This document shows, in pieces, positions 53,693 to 64,000 of a stretch of 64,000 nt of DNA; the first letter of the stretch is position 1; each line of letters begins with the position of its first letter. The notes below the pieces were generated by a model that searched no databases, was not told where the DNA came from, and saw nothing but the letters and a program-made list of their open reading frames with translations. The position numbers and the translations under genes were made by a program. The stretch comes from Mercurialis annua (taxonomy: Eukaryota; Streptophyta; Magnoliopsida; Malpighiales; Euphorbiaceae), in assembly GCF_937616625.2 (NCBI RefSeq), contig NC_065570.1, positions 37,207,665 through 37,271,664 on the forward strand, read 5' to 3'.

Positions 53693-56436
53693 TCGGAACG
53701 ACGCATTACACAGACTTGTGACGCGACATAAGCATGGTTGGAACGACGAGATAAAGTGACTCGAGACGCGCCATACTAATCTAGCGTCACATTTCACGCA
53801 CACATTGCGTAATATAACCTAACCATGCTTAGATAATCGGAATGACGTGTTAAAGAGACTTGAGATGCGACATACTATTCTAGCGTTACTTTTCACGTAC
53901 ATTTTACGTAATATCGGAACGACGCTTTAGAGAGACTTGTGACGCGACATACTAACCTAGCAACAGTTTTCACGCACACATTGCGTAATATAACCTAACC
54001 ATGCTTAGGTAATCGCAACGACGCGTTAAAGAGACTTGAGATGCGACATACTAAACTAGCGTCACTTTTCACGCACACTCTTCGTAATATAACCTAACCA
54101 TGCTTAGGTAATCGTAATACGCATTAAAGAGACTTGAGACGTCACATACCAATCTAGCGTCAGTTTTCACACACACTTTGCGTAAAATAACTTAACCATG
54201 CCTAGGTAATAAGAACGACGCGTTAAAGAGACTTGAGACGCGACATACTAATCTATTGTCACTTTTCACGCACACTTGTGACGCGATATAAGCACAGTAA
54301 TCAAAACGACGCGTTAAAGACACTTGAAACGCGCCATACTAATCTTAGCGTCACTTTTTACGCACGCTTTGCTTAATATAACCTAACCATGCTTAGGTAA
54401 TCGGAACGACGCGTTAAAGACACTTGAGACGCGACATACTAATCTAGCATCACTTTTCACACACATTTTGCGTAATATAACCTAACCATGCTTAGGTAAT
54501 CGGAACGACACGTTAAAGAGACTTGAGACGTGACATTCTAACCTAGCAACAGGTTTCACACACACATTGCGCAATATAACTTAACCACGCTTAGGTAATC
54601 GGAACGACGCGTTAAAGAGACTTGAGACGCGACATAGTGATCTATTATCACTTTTCACGCACACTTTGCGTAATATAACCTAACCATGCTTAGGTAATTG
54701 GAACGACGCATTAAAGAGAGTTGAGACACTACATACTAATCTAGCGTCACTTTTCATGCACACTTTGCGTAATATAACCTAACCATGCTTAGGTAATCGG
54801 AACGACGCCTTAAAGAGACTTGAGACGCGCCATACTAATCTAGCGTCCCTTTTCACGCACACTTTGCGTAATACAACCTAACCATGATTAGGTAATCGGA
54901 AAGACGCGTAAAAGAGACTTAAGACGTGACATACTAATCTAGCGTCACTTTTCACGACACTCTGCATAACCTAACCTAACCATGCTTAGCTAATCGGTAC
55001 AACGCGTTGAAGAGAATTAAAACGCGACATATTAATCTAGCGTAACTTTTCACGCACACTTTGCGTAATATAACCTAACCATGCTTAGGTAATCGGAACG
55101 ACGCGTTAAATTGAAGTGTGACGTGACATACTGGTTTATTGTTACTTTTCACGCACAGTTTGCGTAATATAACCTAAGCATGCTTAGGTAATCAGAACAA
55201 CGCGTTAAAGAGAACGGATTCGCGACATACTTATTTAGTGTAACGGACGCACACTTTGCGTAATATAGCCTAACCTTGCTTAGGTTATCGGAACGGCGCG
55301 TTAAATAGACGTGTGACGCGACATACTAATTTATTGTTACTTTTCACGCACACTTTGTGTAATATGACCTAACCATGCTTAGGTAATCAGAACAACACGT
55401 TAAAAAGAATTGAGACACGACATACTTATCTAGCGTAACGTTTCACGGACACTTTGCGTAATATAGCCTAACCATGATTAGGTAATCGGAACGACGCGTT
55501 AAATAGACGTGAGACGGGACATACTAATCTATTGTCATTTTTCACGCACACTTTGCGTAATATGACCTAACCATCCTTAGGTAATCGAAACGACGCGTCA
55601 TCGAGACTTGTGACGCAACATAAGCATGGTAATCCAAACGACGAGTTAAAGTGACTTGAGACGCGACATGCTAATCTAGCGTCACTTGTCAGGCACACTT
55701 TGCGTAAAATAACCTGACCATGCTTAGGTGATCGGAACCACACGCTAAAGAGAATTGAGACGCGCAATACTAATCTATTGTCACTTTTCACGCACGCGTT
55801 GCGTTATATAACGGCTTAGGTAATCGAAACGACGCATTAAATAGACTCTAAACGCGACATCCTAAAATAGCGTCACTTTTCACGCACACTTTGCGTAATA
55901 ACATAACCATGCTTAGGTAATTGGAACGACGCGTTAGAGAGACTTGTGACGCGGTATACTTATCTAGCGTCACTTTTTATGCACACTTTGCGTAATATAA
56001 CCTAACCATGCTTAGGTAATCCAAACGGCGCGTTGAAGTCACTTGAGTCGCGCCATACTAATTTAGCGTCACTTTTGACTCACACTTTGTATAATATAAA
56101 CCATGCTTAGGTAATCAGAACGACACCTTAAAAATACTTGAGACGCGACATACTAATCTAGTGTAACTATTCACGCACTTTTTGAGTAATATAACCTAAC
56201 CTTGCTTAGGAAATAGGAACAACGCGATAAAGAGACTTGAGACGTAACATACTAATCTATTTTCACTTTTCACGCACACTTTGTGTAATATAACCTAACC
56301 ATGCTTAGGTAATCGGAACGACGCGTTAGAGAGACCTGTGACGCGACATAAATATGGTAATCGAAACGACACATTAAAGAGACTTGCGAAGCGACATACT
56401 AATCTATTGTCACTTTTCACGCAAACATTGCGTTAT

Positions 56437-57455
56437 ACCGATTACCTAAGCATGGTTGAGTTATATTACGAAAAGTGTGTGTGAAAAGTGACGCTAGATT
56501 AGTATGTCGCATCTCAAGTCTCTTTAACGCGTTGTTCCGATTACCTAAGCATTGTTAGGTCATATTACGCAAAGTGTGCGTGCAAAGTGTCGCTAGATTA
56601 ATATGCCGCTACCGTGCTTATGTCGCGTCCTAAGTGTCTCTAACGCGTCGTTTCGCGTCTCAAAGTGTGTGTGAAAAGTGACGCTAGATTAGTATGTCGC
56701 GTCACAAGTCTCTCTAACGCGTCATTCCGATTACCTAAGCATGATTAGGTTATATTAAGCAAAGTTTGCGTGAAAAGTGACGCTAGATTAGTATGTCGCG
56801 TCTCAGGTCTTTTTAATGAGTTGTCCCGATTACCTAAGTATGGTTATGTTATATTATGCAAAGTGTCCGTGAAAAGTGACAGTTGATTAGTATGTCGCGT
56901 CACAAATCTCTTTAACGTGTCGTTTCGATTACTTAAACATGGTTAGGATATAGTTCGCAAAGTGTGAGTCAAAAGTGACGCTAAATCAGTATGGCGCGTC
57001 TCAAGTAAATTTAATGTGTCGTTCAGATTACCTAAGCATGGTTAGGTTATATTACGCAATGTTTGTGTAAAAGGTGACGCTAGATTAGTATGGCGCGTTT
57101 CAAGTCTCTTAAACGCGTCTTTTTGATTACCATGCCTATGTCGCGTAACAAGTGTCTCTAACGCGTTGTTATGATTAACTAAGTATGGTTAGGTTATATT
57201 ACGCAAAGTGTGCGTGAAAAGTGACAATAGATTAGTATGTTGCCTCTCAAGTCTCTTTAACGTATCGTTCCGATTACTTAAGCATGGTTATCTTATATTA
57301 CGCCAAGTGCGCGTTAAAAGTGTCTCTAGATTATTATGTCGCATAATAAGTCTCTTTAACGCATTGTTACGATTACCTAAGCATGGTTAACTTATATTAC
57401 GCAAAGTGTGAGTGAAAAGTGACGCTAGATTATTATGGCGTGTCTCAAGTCTCTT
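56437..57455 (+). repeat. 99-bp satellite array, plus-oriented block 8
   Basis: A short plus-oriented block, entered at GCGTTATACCGATTACC. It matches 3,670-4,694 of the first macro-unit, including a partial unit (GTCGTTTCGCGTCTCAAAG, near 56,648) seen in all three copies. It ends in the same GTCTCTTT/GCGTAATATAACC strand-switch junction. Confidence 0.94.
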
Positions 57456-60400
57456 TGCGTAATATAACCTAACCATGCTTAGGTAATCGGAACGACGACT
57501 TAATGAGAATTGAGATGCGGCATACTAATCTAGCGTCACTTTTCACGCAAACTTTGCGTAATATAACCTAACCATGCTTAGGAAATTGGAAAGACGCGTG
57601 AAAGAGACTTGAGTAGCGACATACTAATCTAGCGTCACTTTTCACGCAAACTTTGTGTAATATAACCTAACCATGATTAGGTAATCAGAAAGACGCGTTA
57701 ACGAGACTTGAGACGCGACATATTAATCTAGCGTCATTTTTCACGCACACTTTACGTAATATATCCTAACCATGCTTAGGTGATCGGAATACGCATTAAA
57801 GAGACTTGAGAAGCGACATACTAATCTAGCGTCACTTTTCACGCACACCTTGCTTAAAATAACCTAACCATGCCTAGGTAATCGGAACAACGCGTTAAAG
57901 AGACTTGAGAAACGAGATACCAATCGAGCGTAACTTTCACGCACACTTTGCGTAATGTAACCTAACCATGTTAAGGTAATCGGAACGACGTGTTAAAGAG
58001 ACTTGAGACACGACATACTAACCTAGCAACAGTTTTTACGCACACATTGCGTAATATAACCTAACCATGTGTACGTAATCGGAACGACGCGTTAAAGAGA
58101 CTTCATTGCGTAATATAACCTAACCATTTGTAGGTAATCGGAACGACGCGTTAAAGAGACTTGAAACGCAACATACTAATCTATTTTCACTTTTCACGCA
58201 CACTTTGCATAATATAACCTAACAATGCTTAGGTAATCGGAACGACGGGATAGAGAGACATGTGACTCCACATAAGCATGGTAATCAAAACGACGGTTAA
58301 AGAGACTTCAGACACGACATACTAATCTATTGTCGCTTTTCACGCACACTTTGCGTAATATAACCTAACCATGCTTAGGTAATCGGAACGACACATTAAA
58401 GAAGCTTGAAACTCGACATACTAATCTAGCGTCACTTTTCACGCACACTTTGGTAATATAACCCAACCATGCTTACGTAATCGGAACAACGCGTTAGATA
58501 GACTTGTGATGGGATATACTAATCTAGCGTCACTTTTCACGCACACTTGGCGTAATATAAGTCAACCATGCTTAGGTAATAAGAACGACGTGTTAGAGAG
58601 ACTTGTGACGCGTCCTAAGCATGATAATCGAAACGACGCGTTAAATAGACTTGAGACGCGCCATACTAATACCAAACCATGCTTAGGTAATCAGAACAAC
58701 GCGTTAAAGAGACTTGAGACGCGGCATACTAATCATTTGTCAATTTTCCTGCACATTTTGCGTAATATAACCTAACCATGCTTAGGTAATTGGAACGACG
58801 TGTTAGAGAGACTTGTAATGTGACATAAGCATGGTAATCTAAACGACGCGTTAAAGAGACTTGAGACGTGCCATACTAATCTAACGTCACTTTTTACGCA
58901 AACTTAGCGTAATATAACCTAACCATGCTTAGGTAATCGTAACACCGCGCTAAAGAGACTTTTGACGGGACATACTAATCTAGTGACACTTTTAACGACT
59001 AACATAACAATGCTTAGGTAATCAGAACAACGCGTTAAATAGACTTGAGACGCAACATACTAACCTATTGTCCCTTTTCACGCACACTTTGCGTAATATA
59101 AGTCAACCATGCTTATGTAATAAGAACGACGCGTTAGAGAGACTTGTGATGCGTCATAAGCATGATAATCGAAACGACACGTTAAAGAGACTTGAAACGC
59201 GCCATACTAATCTAGCGTCACTTTTTACGCAGACTTTGCGTAATATAACCTAACCATGCTTAGGTTATCGGAACGACACGTTAAAGAGACTTGAAACGCG
59301 ACATACTAATGTAGCGTCTCTTTTCACGCAAACTTTGCGTCATCTAACCTAACCATGCTTAGGAAATCAGAACGACGTGTTAAAGAGACTTGAAACGAGA
59401 CATACCAATCTAGCGTCACTTTTCACGCACACTTTACGTAAGGTAATTGGAATACGCATTAAATAGTGAGACGCGACATACTAATCTATCATCACTTTTC
59501 ACGCACAGTTTGCGGCAAATAACCTAACAATGCCTAGGTAATCGGAACGACGCGTCAAAGAGACTTGAGATGCGACATACTAATTGATTGTCACTTTTCA
59601 CGCACACTTTGTGTAATATAACCTAACCATGCTTAGGTAATCAGAACGACGCGTTAGAGACACTTGTGACGCGACATAAGCAAAGTAATCGAAACGACGG
59701 GTTAAAGACACTTGAAACGCGCCATACTAATCTAGCGTCACTTTTTACGCACGCTTTGCGAATATAACCAAACCATGCTCAGGTAATCGGAACGACGCGT
59801 TAAAGAGACTTGAGACGTGACATACTAATCTAGCCGTCATTTTTCACGCACACTTTAGGTAATACAACCTAACCATGATTAGGTAATCAGAACGACGCTT
59901 TTAAGAGACTTGAGACATGACATACCAATCCAGCGTCACTTTTCATGCACACTTTGCGTAAAATAACCTAACCATGCTTAGGTAAGACACGTTAAAGAGA
60001 CTTGCGACGCGACATACTAATTTATTGTCCCTTTTCATGCACACTATGTGTAGTATAACCTAACCATGCTTTGGTAATCGGATTGACGAGTTAAAGAGAC
60101 TTGAAATGCGACATACTAATCTAGTGTCACTTGTCACGAACACTTTGCGTAATATAACTAAACCATGCTTAGGTAATCGGAACGCTGAGTTAAAGAGACT
60201 TCAGACTCGACATATTAATCTAGCGTTACTTTTCACGCACACTACCTAACCATGCTTAGGTAATCGGAACGACGCATTAAAGAGACTTGAAACGCGACAC
60301 ACTATTCTAGCGTCACTTTTCACGCACACTTTGCTTAGTATAACGACGCGTTTTTAGAGACTTCAGACGCGACATATTAATATAGCGTCACTTTTCACGC

Positions 60401-61585
60401 ACACTTTGTGTAATAATCAAACCATGCTTAGGTAATCGGAACACGCATTTTTAGAGACTTCAGACGCGACATACTAATCTAGCGTCACTTTTCATGCACA
60501 CTTTGCGTAAAATAACCTAACCATGTTTTGGTAATCGGAACAATGCGTTAAAGAGACTTAAGACGTGACATACTAATCTAGCGTCACTTTTCACGCACAC
60601 TTTGCGTAATATAACGTAACCATGCTTAGGTAATTGGAATGACGCATTAAGGAGACTTAGGACGCGCCATACTAATCAAACGTCACTTTTCGAGAACAGT
60701 TTGCGTAATACAATCTAACCATGCTTACGTAATCGGAACGACGCGTTAAAGAGACTTGAGATGAGACAAACAAATGTAGCGTCACTTTTCACTCATACTT
60801 TGCGTAATATAACCTAACCATGCTTAGGTAATAGAAACAACGCGTTAAAGAGACTTGAGTCGCGACATACTAATTTAGCGTCACTTTTTACGCACACTTT
60901 GCGTAATCTAACCTAACCATGCTTAGGTAATCGGAAGGACACGTTAAAGAGACTTGAGAGGCGACATACTAATCTACCGCCACTATACACTCACTCTTTG
61001 AATAATACAACCCAACCATGCTTAGGTAATCGAAACGACGCGTTAGATAGACTTGTGACGCGACATAAGAATGGTATTTGATACGACACGTTAAAGAGAC
61101 TTGAGACGCGACATATTAATCACTTTTCACGCACACTCTGCGTAATATAAGCTAACCATGCTTAGATAATAAGAACGACGCATTAAAGAGAGTTGAGACG
61201 CCACATACTAATCTAGCGTCACTTTTCACGCACACTCTGCATAATAGAACCAAACCATACTTAGGTAATCGGAACGACGCGTTAGAGAAGTCACAGAACG
61301 ACGAGTTAAAGTGACTTGAGACGCGACATACTAATCTACCGTCACTTTTCAGGCACACTTTGCGTAAAATAACCTGACCATAGGTAATCGGAACGACACG
61401 TAAAAGAGAATTGAGACACGACATACTAATCTAGCGTCACTTTTCACGCACAATTTGCGTAAAATAACCTCATCATGCTTAGGTAATCGAAACATTGCGC
61501 TAAAGAGACTTAAGACGCGACATACTAATCTAGCGTCTCTTTTCACGCACACTTTGCGTAATATAACCTAACTATGCTTAGATAA
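57456..61585 (-). repeat. 99-bp satellite array, minus-oriented block 9
   Basis: Minus-oriented satellite related to 4,695-10,470 of the first macro-unit, but shortened by internal deletions (for example around 58,130 and 59,100). It lacks the ycf1 fragment: the corresponding uninterrupted monomer is at 58,915-58,950. Its right end (61,290-61,585) belongs to the locally inverted segment described separately. Confidence 0.93.
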
Positions 61586-61745
61586 TCAGAAGCATGGCTA
61601 GGTTATATTACGCAAAGTGTGCGTGAAAAGCGACGCTAGATTAGTATGTCGCGTCTCAAACGTCTCTATCGCGTCGTTGCGATTACCTATGCATCGTTAA
61701 GTTACATTACGCAAAGAGTGCGTGAATAGTGACGCTAGATTAGTA
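61290..61745 (-). other. Local inversion of ~455 bp in the third macro-unit copy
   Basis: This stretch is the reverse complement of about 10,573-11,030 of macro-unit 1. The palindromic junction appears mirrored as ACTATGCTTAGATAATCAGA then AGCATGGCTAGG at 61,571-61,602. At the left edge GTTAGAGA jumps to AGTCACAGAACGACGAG. At the right edge GCTAGATTAGTAT joins TTCGCGTCTTAAG, which belongs to 11,137 onward. About one monomer (~100 bp) is missing on each side of the inverted segment relative to macro-unit 1. Confidence 0.8.
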
Positions 61746-62060
61746 TTTCGCGTCTTAAGTCTCTTTAACACGTTGTTCCGATTATCTAAGCATGATTAGG
61801 TTATTTTACGCAAAGTGTGCTTGAAAAGTGACGCTAGATTAGTATGTCACGTCTCAATTCTCTTTATCATGTGGTTCCGATTACCTAAGCGTGGTGAGAT
61901 TATTTTACGTAAAGTTTGCCTGACAAGTGACGCTAGATTAGCATGTCGCGTCTCAAGTCACTTTAACTCGTCGTTTGGATTACCATGCTTATGTTGCGTC
62001 ACAAGTCTCTCTGACGCGTCGTTTCGATTACCTAAGAATGGTTAGGTCATATTACGCAAG
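61586..62060 (+). repeat. 99-bp satellite array, plus-oriented block 10, right end of array
   Basis: The last satellite in the window. Up to ~61,745 it is inside the inverted segment. From there to 62,060 it matches 11,140-11,452 of macro-unit 1. The array is cut inside a monomer at ATTACGCAAG. In both macro-units the same monomer continues TGTGCGTGAAAA, whereas here it continues with the LTR-like TGTAATACCCC. Confidence 0.93.
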
Positions 62061-62737
62061 TGTAATACCCCAAAATATTGAAGTATTTAATTGGACTACG
62101 TGTCCAGTCCTGTTTCGCCAGGGTGGTGATATTGGAAATAATTTTCGAGAAACTTAATACTATATTTCAATTCTAAAGTTAGAATTGGAATTAGAAGGAA
62201 AAATGTCAAGAAAAGCTCGAAATAAGGTACAGGGACTAAAGTGGTAATTTAGCCACTACGATTTAAAATGGAAATTATTTCGCCAAGATCCGCGAAATGT
62301 TTTATAGTATATGTGGTAAAAGTTTCGGGTCAATCGGAGACCTTTTAAAATTTGGACGCGGATGCGTTTGGGCTAAATTGTAACTTTTGAAAAGTTTCAA
62401 GGGCTAAAGTGTAAAATAGCCAATTAAGCCTCGGGTATAGTAGTTAAAAGACTATTGACGGAAATAATAATTTTGGGATAGTATTATTTATTTGGATATA
62501 AATAATACGTATAAAGTTGAGTTAAAAGGATAATTTAACCATTTGGTTAAATTAGGAAGTTTAAAAGAGAAATGGTTTGAGTTAAAGAAGTGAGGGATCA
62601 AAATGACCTTTTTACCAATATGTATATAAGAATTAAGAAGAGAAATGAAGAGTCCAGAAGAAGAAAAGAAGAATCAGATGGAGGAAATGAAGAAAAGTGA
62701 CGATCGATTCGATCCGTCGCCGTTTCGCCGTTTCTCG

Positions 62738-63260
62738 TCCGAATCGAGTGATTCTCGCGCCGTTGGATCGAGAATTCGACCCTCTATCTTCCTAAAGCTT
62801 TTAATCAAGGTAACTTTCAGGTTTTTGTTGCTGAAATGGAAGATATATAGGCTGTTTTGTTGCGATTGAATCGTATCAACCGTAACCACGTCGGTTTTGA
62901 CGTTTTTGATGATTATTGAGTTGAATATTGTGTTATATTGATGTAGAACCATGTCGGAATGAGTTAGGGATGTCGGGAGCATGTCGAGATGATGTTTGGA
63001 CCTGTTTAGGGGTGTCGCACGACGTGCGACTATGTCTCACGACGTGCGACATAGTTTCGCGACGCGATCAAACTTAAAATCGACATAACTCCTTCGTTCG
63101 GACTCGGAATTGAGCGATTCTCGCGGCCACGGAACGAGGAAAGGATCCTCTATCATTTTACAGCCTCAAATCAAGGTAAGAGTTTCGTTTTGATGGTGAA
63201 ATTTGCTGAGTTAGTGGCTGTTTCGTTTGAAAAGTTACGTTTGAATCGTTCGGATATAAA
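62738..63260 (+). repeat. Diverged direct duplication with 366-bp spacing
   Basis: GCGATTCTCGCG-type, CCTCTATC and AATCAAGGTAA words occur in the same order in 62,738-62,815 and 63,095-63,180 (AATCAAGG at 62,803 and 63,169). Each is followed by a TTT-GTTG/GATG-CTGAAATGG-like stretch. Each copy ends in AAGGTAA, which could act as a 5' splice site, but this is inferred only. Confidence 0.6.
63014..63054. repeat. Two hairpin-forming dyads with CACGACGTGC
   Basis: GTCGCACGACGTGCGAC is a 17-base dyad with one central unpaired base. It is followed at once by CTATGTCTCACGACGTGCGA ending CATAG, a second imperfect dyad. The same GCACGACGTGC core is repeated six times ~390 bp downstream. Confidence 0.75.
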
Positions 63261-63402
63261 TCGAGTTACTCTTGATACGTTTGAGGTGTAAAGTGATAAG
63301 TTAAGTGTTTATATGAGTTAGATGCGACTTGGTATGAGTTTTGGATGATTTGGGGCCTCAGAAATGGTCTAGAGCACGTCGGAAACATCGTACCCGAAGT
63401 GG

Positions 63403-63520
63403 GCACGACGTGCACTACCAGAAGTGCACGACGTGCACCACAAGGGTGCACGACGTGCACCACCAGGGGTGCACGACGTGCACAAGGAAGGGCACGACGT
63501 GCCAAGCTAGCACGACGTGC
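63403..63520 (+). repeat. Six copies of GCACGACGTGC
   Basis: Exact 11-base copies at 63,403, 63,426, 63,448, 63,471, 63,492 and 63,510, at 18-23 bp spacing and separated by related linkers (ACCACAAGGGT, ACCACCAGGGGT, ACAAGGAAGG). Each copy is an odd palindrome around a central A and contains an ACGT core like plant bZIP sites. The Ala/Arg-rich or His/Val-rich frames here on both strands are by-products of this repeat. Confidence 0.88.
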
Positions 63521-64000
63521 CCCACCTTGACCGGAACCTCCGGGGGACTTCCGGGAGCGAAAATTGGCTTCCGATGACATGATACGGGTGTAGAACTCTG
63601 ACTAATGTCTTAAAATGAATATCAATAAGACATTATACCAATGAACATTAGCATGATAAGTAATCAAGATATGAATAGATATCTACAGAGAAAGATACGT
63701 TTGGAGCACTGCGGTTATGTTTCGTGCTTTTGTCGTGTTAAGTATCTAGTGCAGGTTTTAAGAATAGGATTCTCTAAGTATATGCTTTAACGATAGAATC
63801 CTATGATAGATGTGAAGGACTATCGAGCTACGAGTATGACGAACCAAGAAGCTCGACGAGGATTGACGGACCAGTCTTCTGGAGCTTACGTTCGGATATA
63901 AGGAATAGCGGTCATTGTGAGTGGCAATTTACTTTCGCGTATTATTGTTATGAAAGTTATTTTCTTATATTATGAGTATTGTTATTAAATATCTCGTATC
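63521..64000. other. No recognisable gene; continuation of LTR-like sequence
   Basis: About 480 bp with no satellite, no long frame and no RNA gene. GAATAGGATTCTCTAAGTAT and a later ATAGAATCCTATGATAG form a weak inverted repeat around 63,766-63,810. AT content rises to the window end. It most likely belongs to the same element. Confidence 0.5.

Larger units (their letters stand above)
45345..56436 (-). repeat. 99-bp satellite array, minus-oriented block 7
   Basis: The satellite resumes in the same orientation immediately after the copia element, so this block and 27,764-36,459 were one array before the insertion. The interval 46,835-52,715 holds further copies of the ~1.8 kb higher-order repeat seen left of the element. 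From ~53,700 to 56,436 the monomers are more regular and less obviously arranged in higher-order units. No gene is supported. Confidence 0.95.
56437..62060. repeat. Diverged, shortened third relative of the macro-unit
   Basis: Follows the monomer order of 3,670-11,452 with two or more large internal deletions and more base changes than separate copies 1 and 2. It shares the strand switch at 57,456 with the other copies. It lacks the plastid insertion and carries a local inversion at 61,290-61,745. It is cut off on the right by the LTR-like sequence, so its original extent is unknown. Confidence 0.85.
62061..64000 (+). mobile_element. Probable Ty3/gypsy-type LTR, cut by the window end
   Basis: The satellite stops inside a monomer and TGTAATACCCCAAAATATTG begins, a start shared by many plant chromovirus (Tekay/Del-like) LTRs. 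Both macro-units show the uninterrupted monomer (GCAAGTGTGCGTG at 11,452 and 23,777), so this is an insertion junction. If it is an LTR, the expected target duplication is GCAAG (62,056-62,060), to be found beyond the window. No CA end, primer site or gag-pol is visible, so at least 1.94 kb is LTR or the identity is wrong. No long open frame is convincing; the 62,645 frame of 74 codons (Glu/Lys/Ser-rich) has no recognised domain. Confidence 0.6.

Noticed and set aside
1..62060. Telomere-like words (GGTTAGGTTA, AACCTAACC)
   Set aside because: They occur once per 99 bp monomer as part of the CATG dyad. There is no tandem TTTAGGG array, so this is not telomeric or interstitial telomere DNA.
1..62060. 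CRISPR-like regular repeats
   Set aside because: Repeats abut directly with no unique spacers, lengths exceed CRISPR repeats, and the context is a plant nucleus.
348..62157. Dozens of 60-100 codon open frames with repeating phrases such as CVKSDARLVCRVSSLFNA or MRHTNLASLFTHTLRNIT
   Set aside because: They are the 99 bp monomer read in its stop-poor frame on either strand, repeat every 33 codons, and end wherever an indel breaks phase. They have no start context, and their variation shows no coding constraint that I can see.
62645..63580. Open frames of 61-104 codons in the right-hand sequence, including Glu/Lys-rich and Ala/Arg-rich ones
   Set aside because: Frames on both strands overlap each other, several are by-products of the GCACGACGTGC repeats, and none shows a domain or a complete gene context.

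Overview
This window looks like flowering-plant nuclear DNA from a large satellite-rich (heterochromatic) region. Bases 1 to about 62,060 are one array of a single tandem-repeat family. Its monomer is about 99 bp, and some units are shortened to about 48 bp. Three things point to a plant: two copies of a plastid ycf1 fragment, a complete Ty1/copia retrotransposon with a plant-type initiator-Met-tRNA primer site, and the apparent start of a Ty3/gypsy-type LTR at the right edge. I see no intact protein-coding gene, tRNA or rRNA. The many 60-100 codon open frames inside the array arise because 99 and 48 are both multiples of three, so they are not genes.

Layout. The satellite changes strand eight times (near 4,695; 10,736; 16,949; 23,060; 27,764; 56,436; 57,456; 61,585). 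Bases ~2,960-27,505 are a tandem duplication of a ~12.3 kb macro-unit that itself contains both orientations. Each macro-unit holds the same 270 bp ycf1 insertion (7,013 and 19,328). A third, more diverged and partly deleted relative lies at 56,437-62,060. It lacks the ycf1 insertion and shows the empty site, and it contains a ~455 bp local inversion. The central minus-oriented stretch (27,765-56,436) is built from ~1.8 kb higher-order repeats. Part of it lies between two ~1 kb direct repeats (45,855 and 52,711).

An 8.9 kb copia element (36,460-45,344) sits inside the array with a 5-bp target duplication CTTGA. I found no difference between its two 1,990 bp LTRs by eye, so the insertion is young. 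Its gag-pol interior is nevertheless badly decayed: stops in the zinc knuckle and GAG-pre-integrase, and altered residues in protease, integrase and reverse transcriptase. It is therefore a non-autonomous element that was probably moved by proteins from a relative. Many of the recognisable lesions read as G-to-A on the coding strand.

From 62,061 to the end the satellite stops at a TGTAATACCCC start, typical of plant gypsy LTRs. That stretch carries a 366-bp-spaced internal duplication and a cluster of GCACGACGTGC motifs. The most informative content is structural: the nested history of satellite amplification, strand inversion, organelle-DNA capture and retrotransposon insertion, which can be ordered in time from the copies present here. 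I did not find a new enzymatic or defence system.
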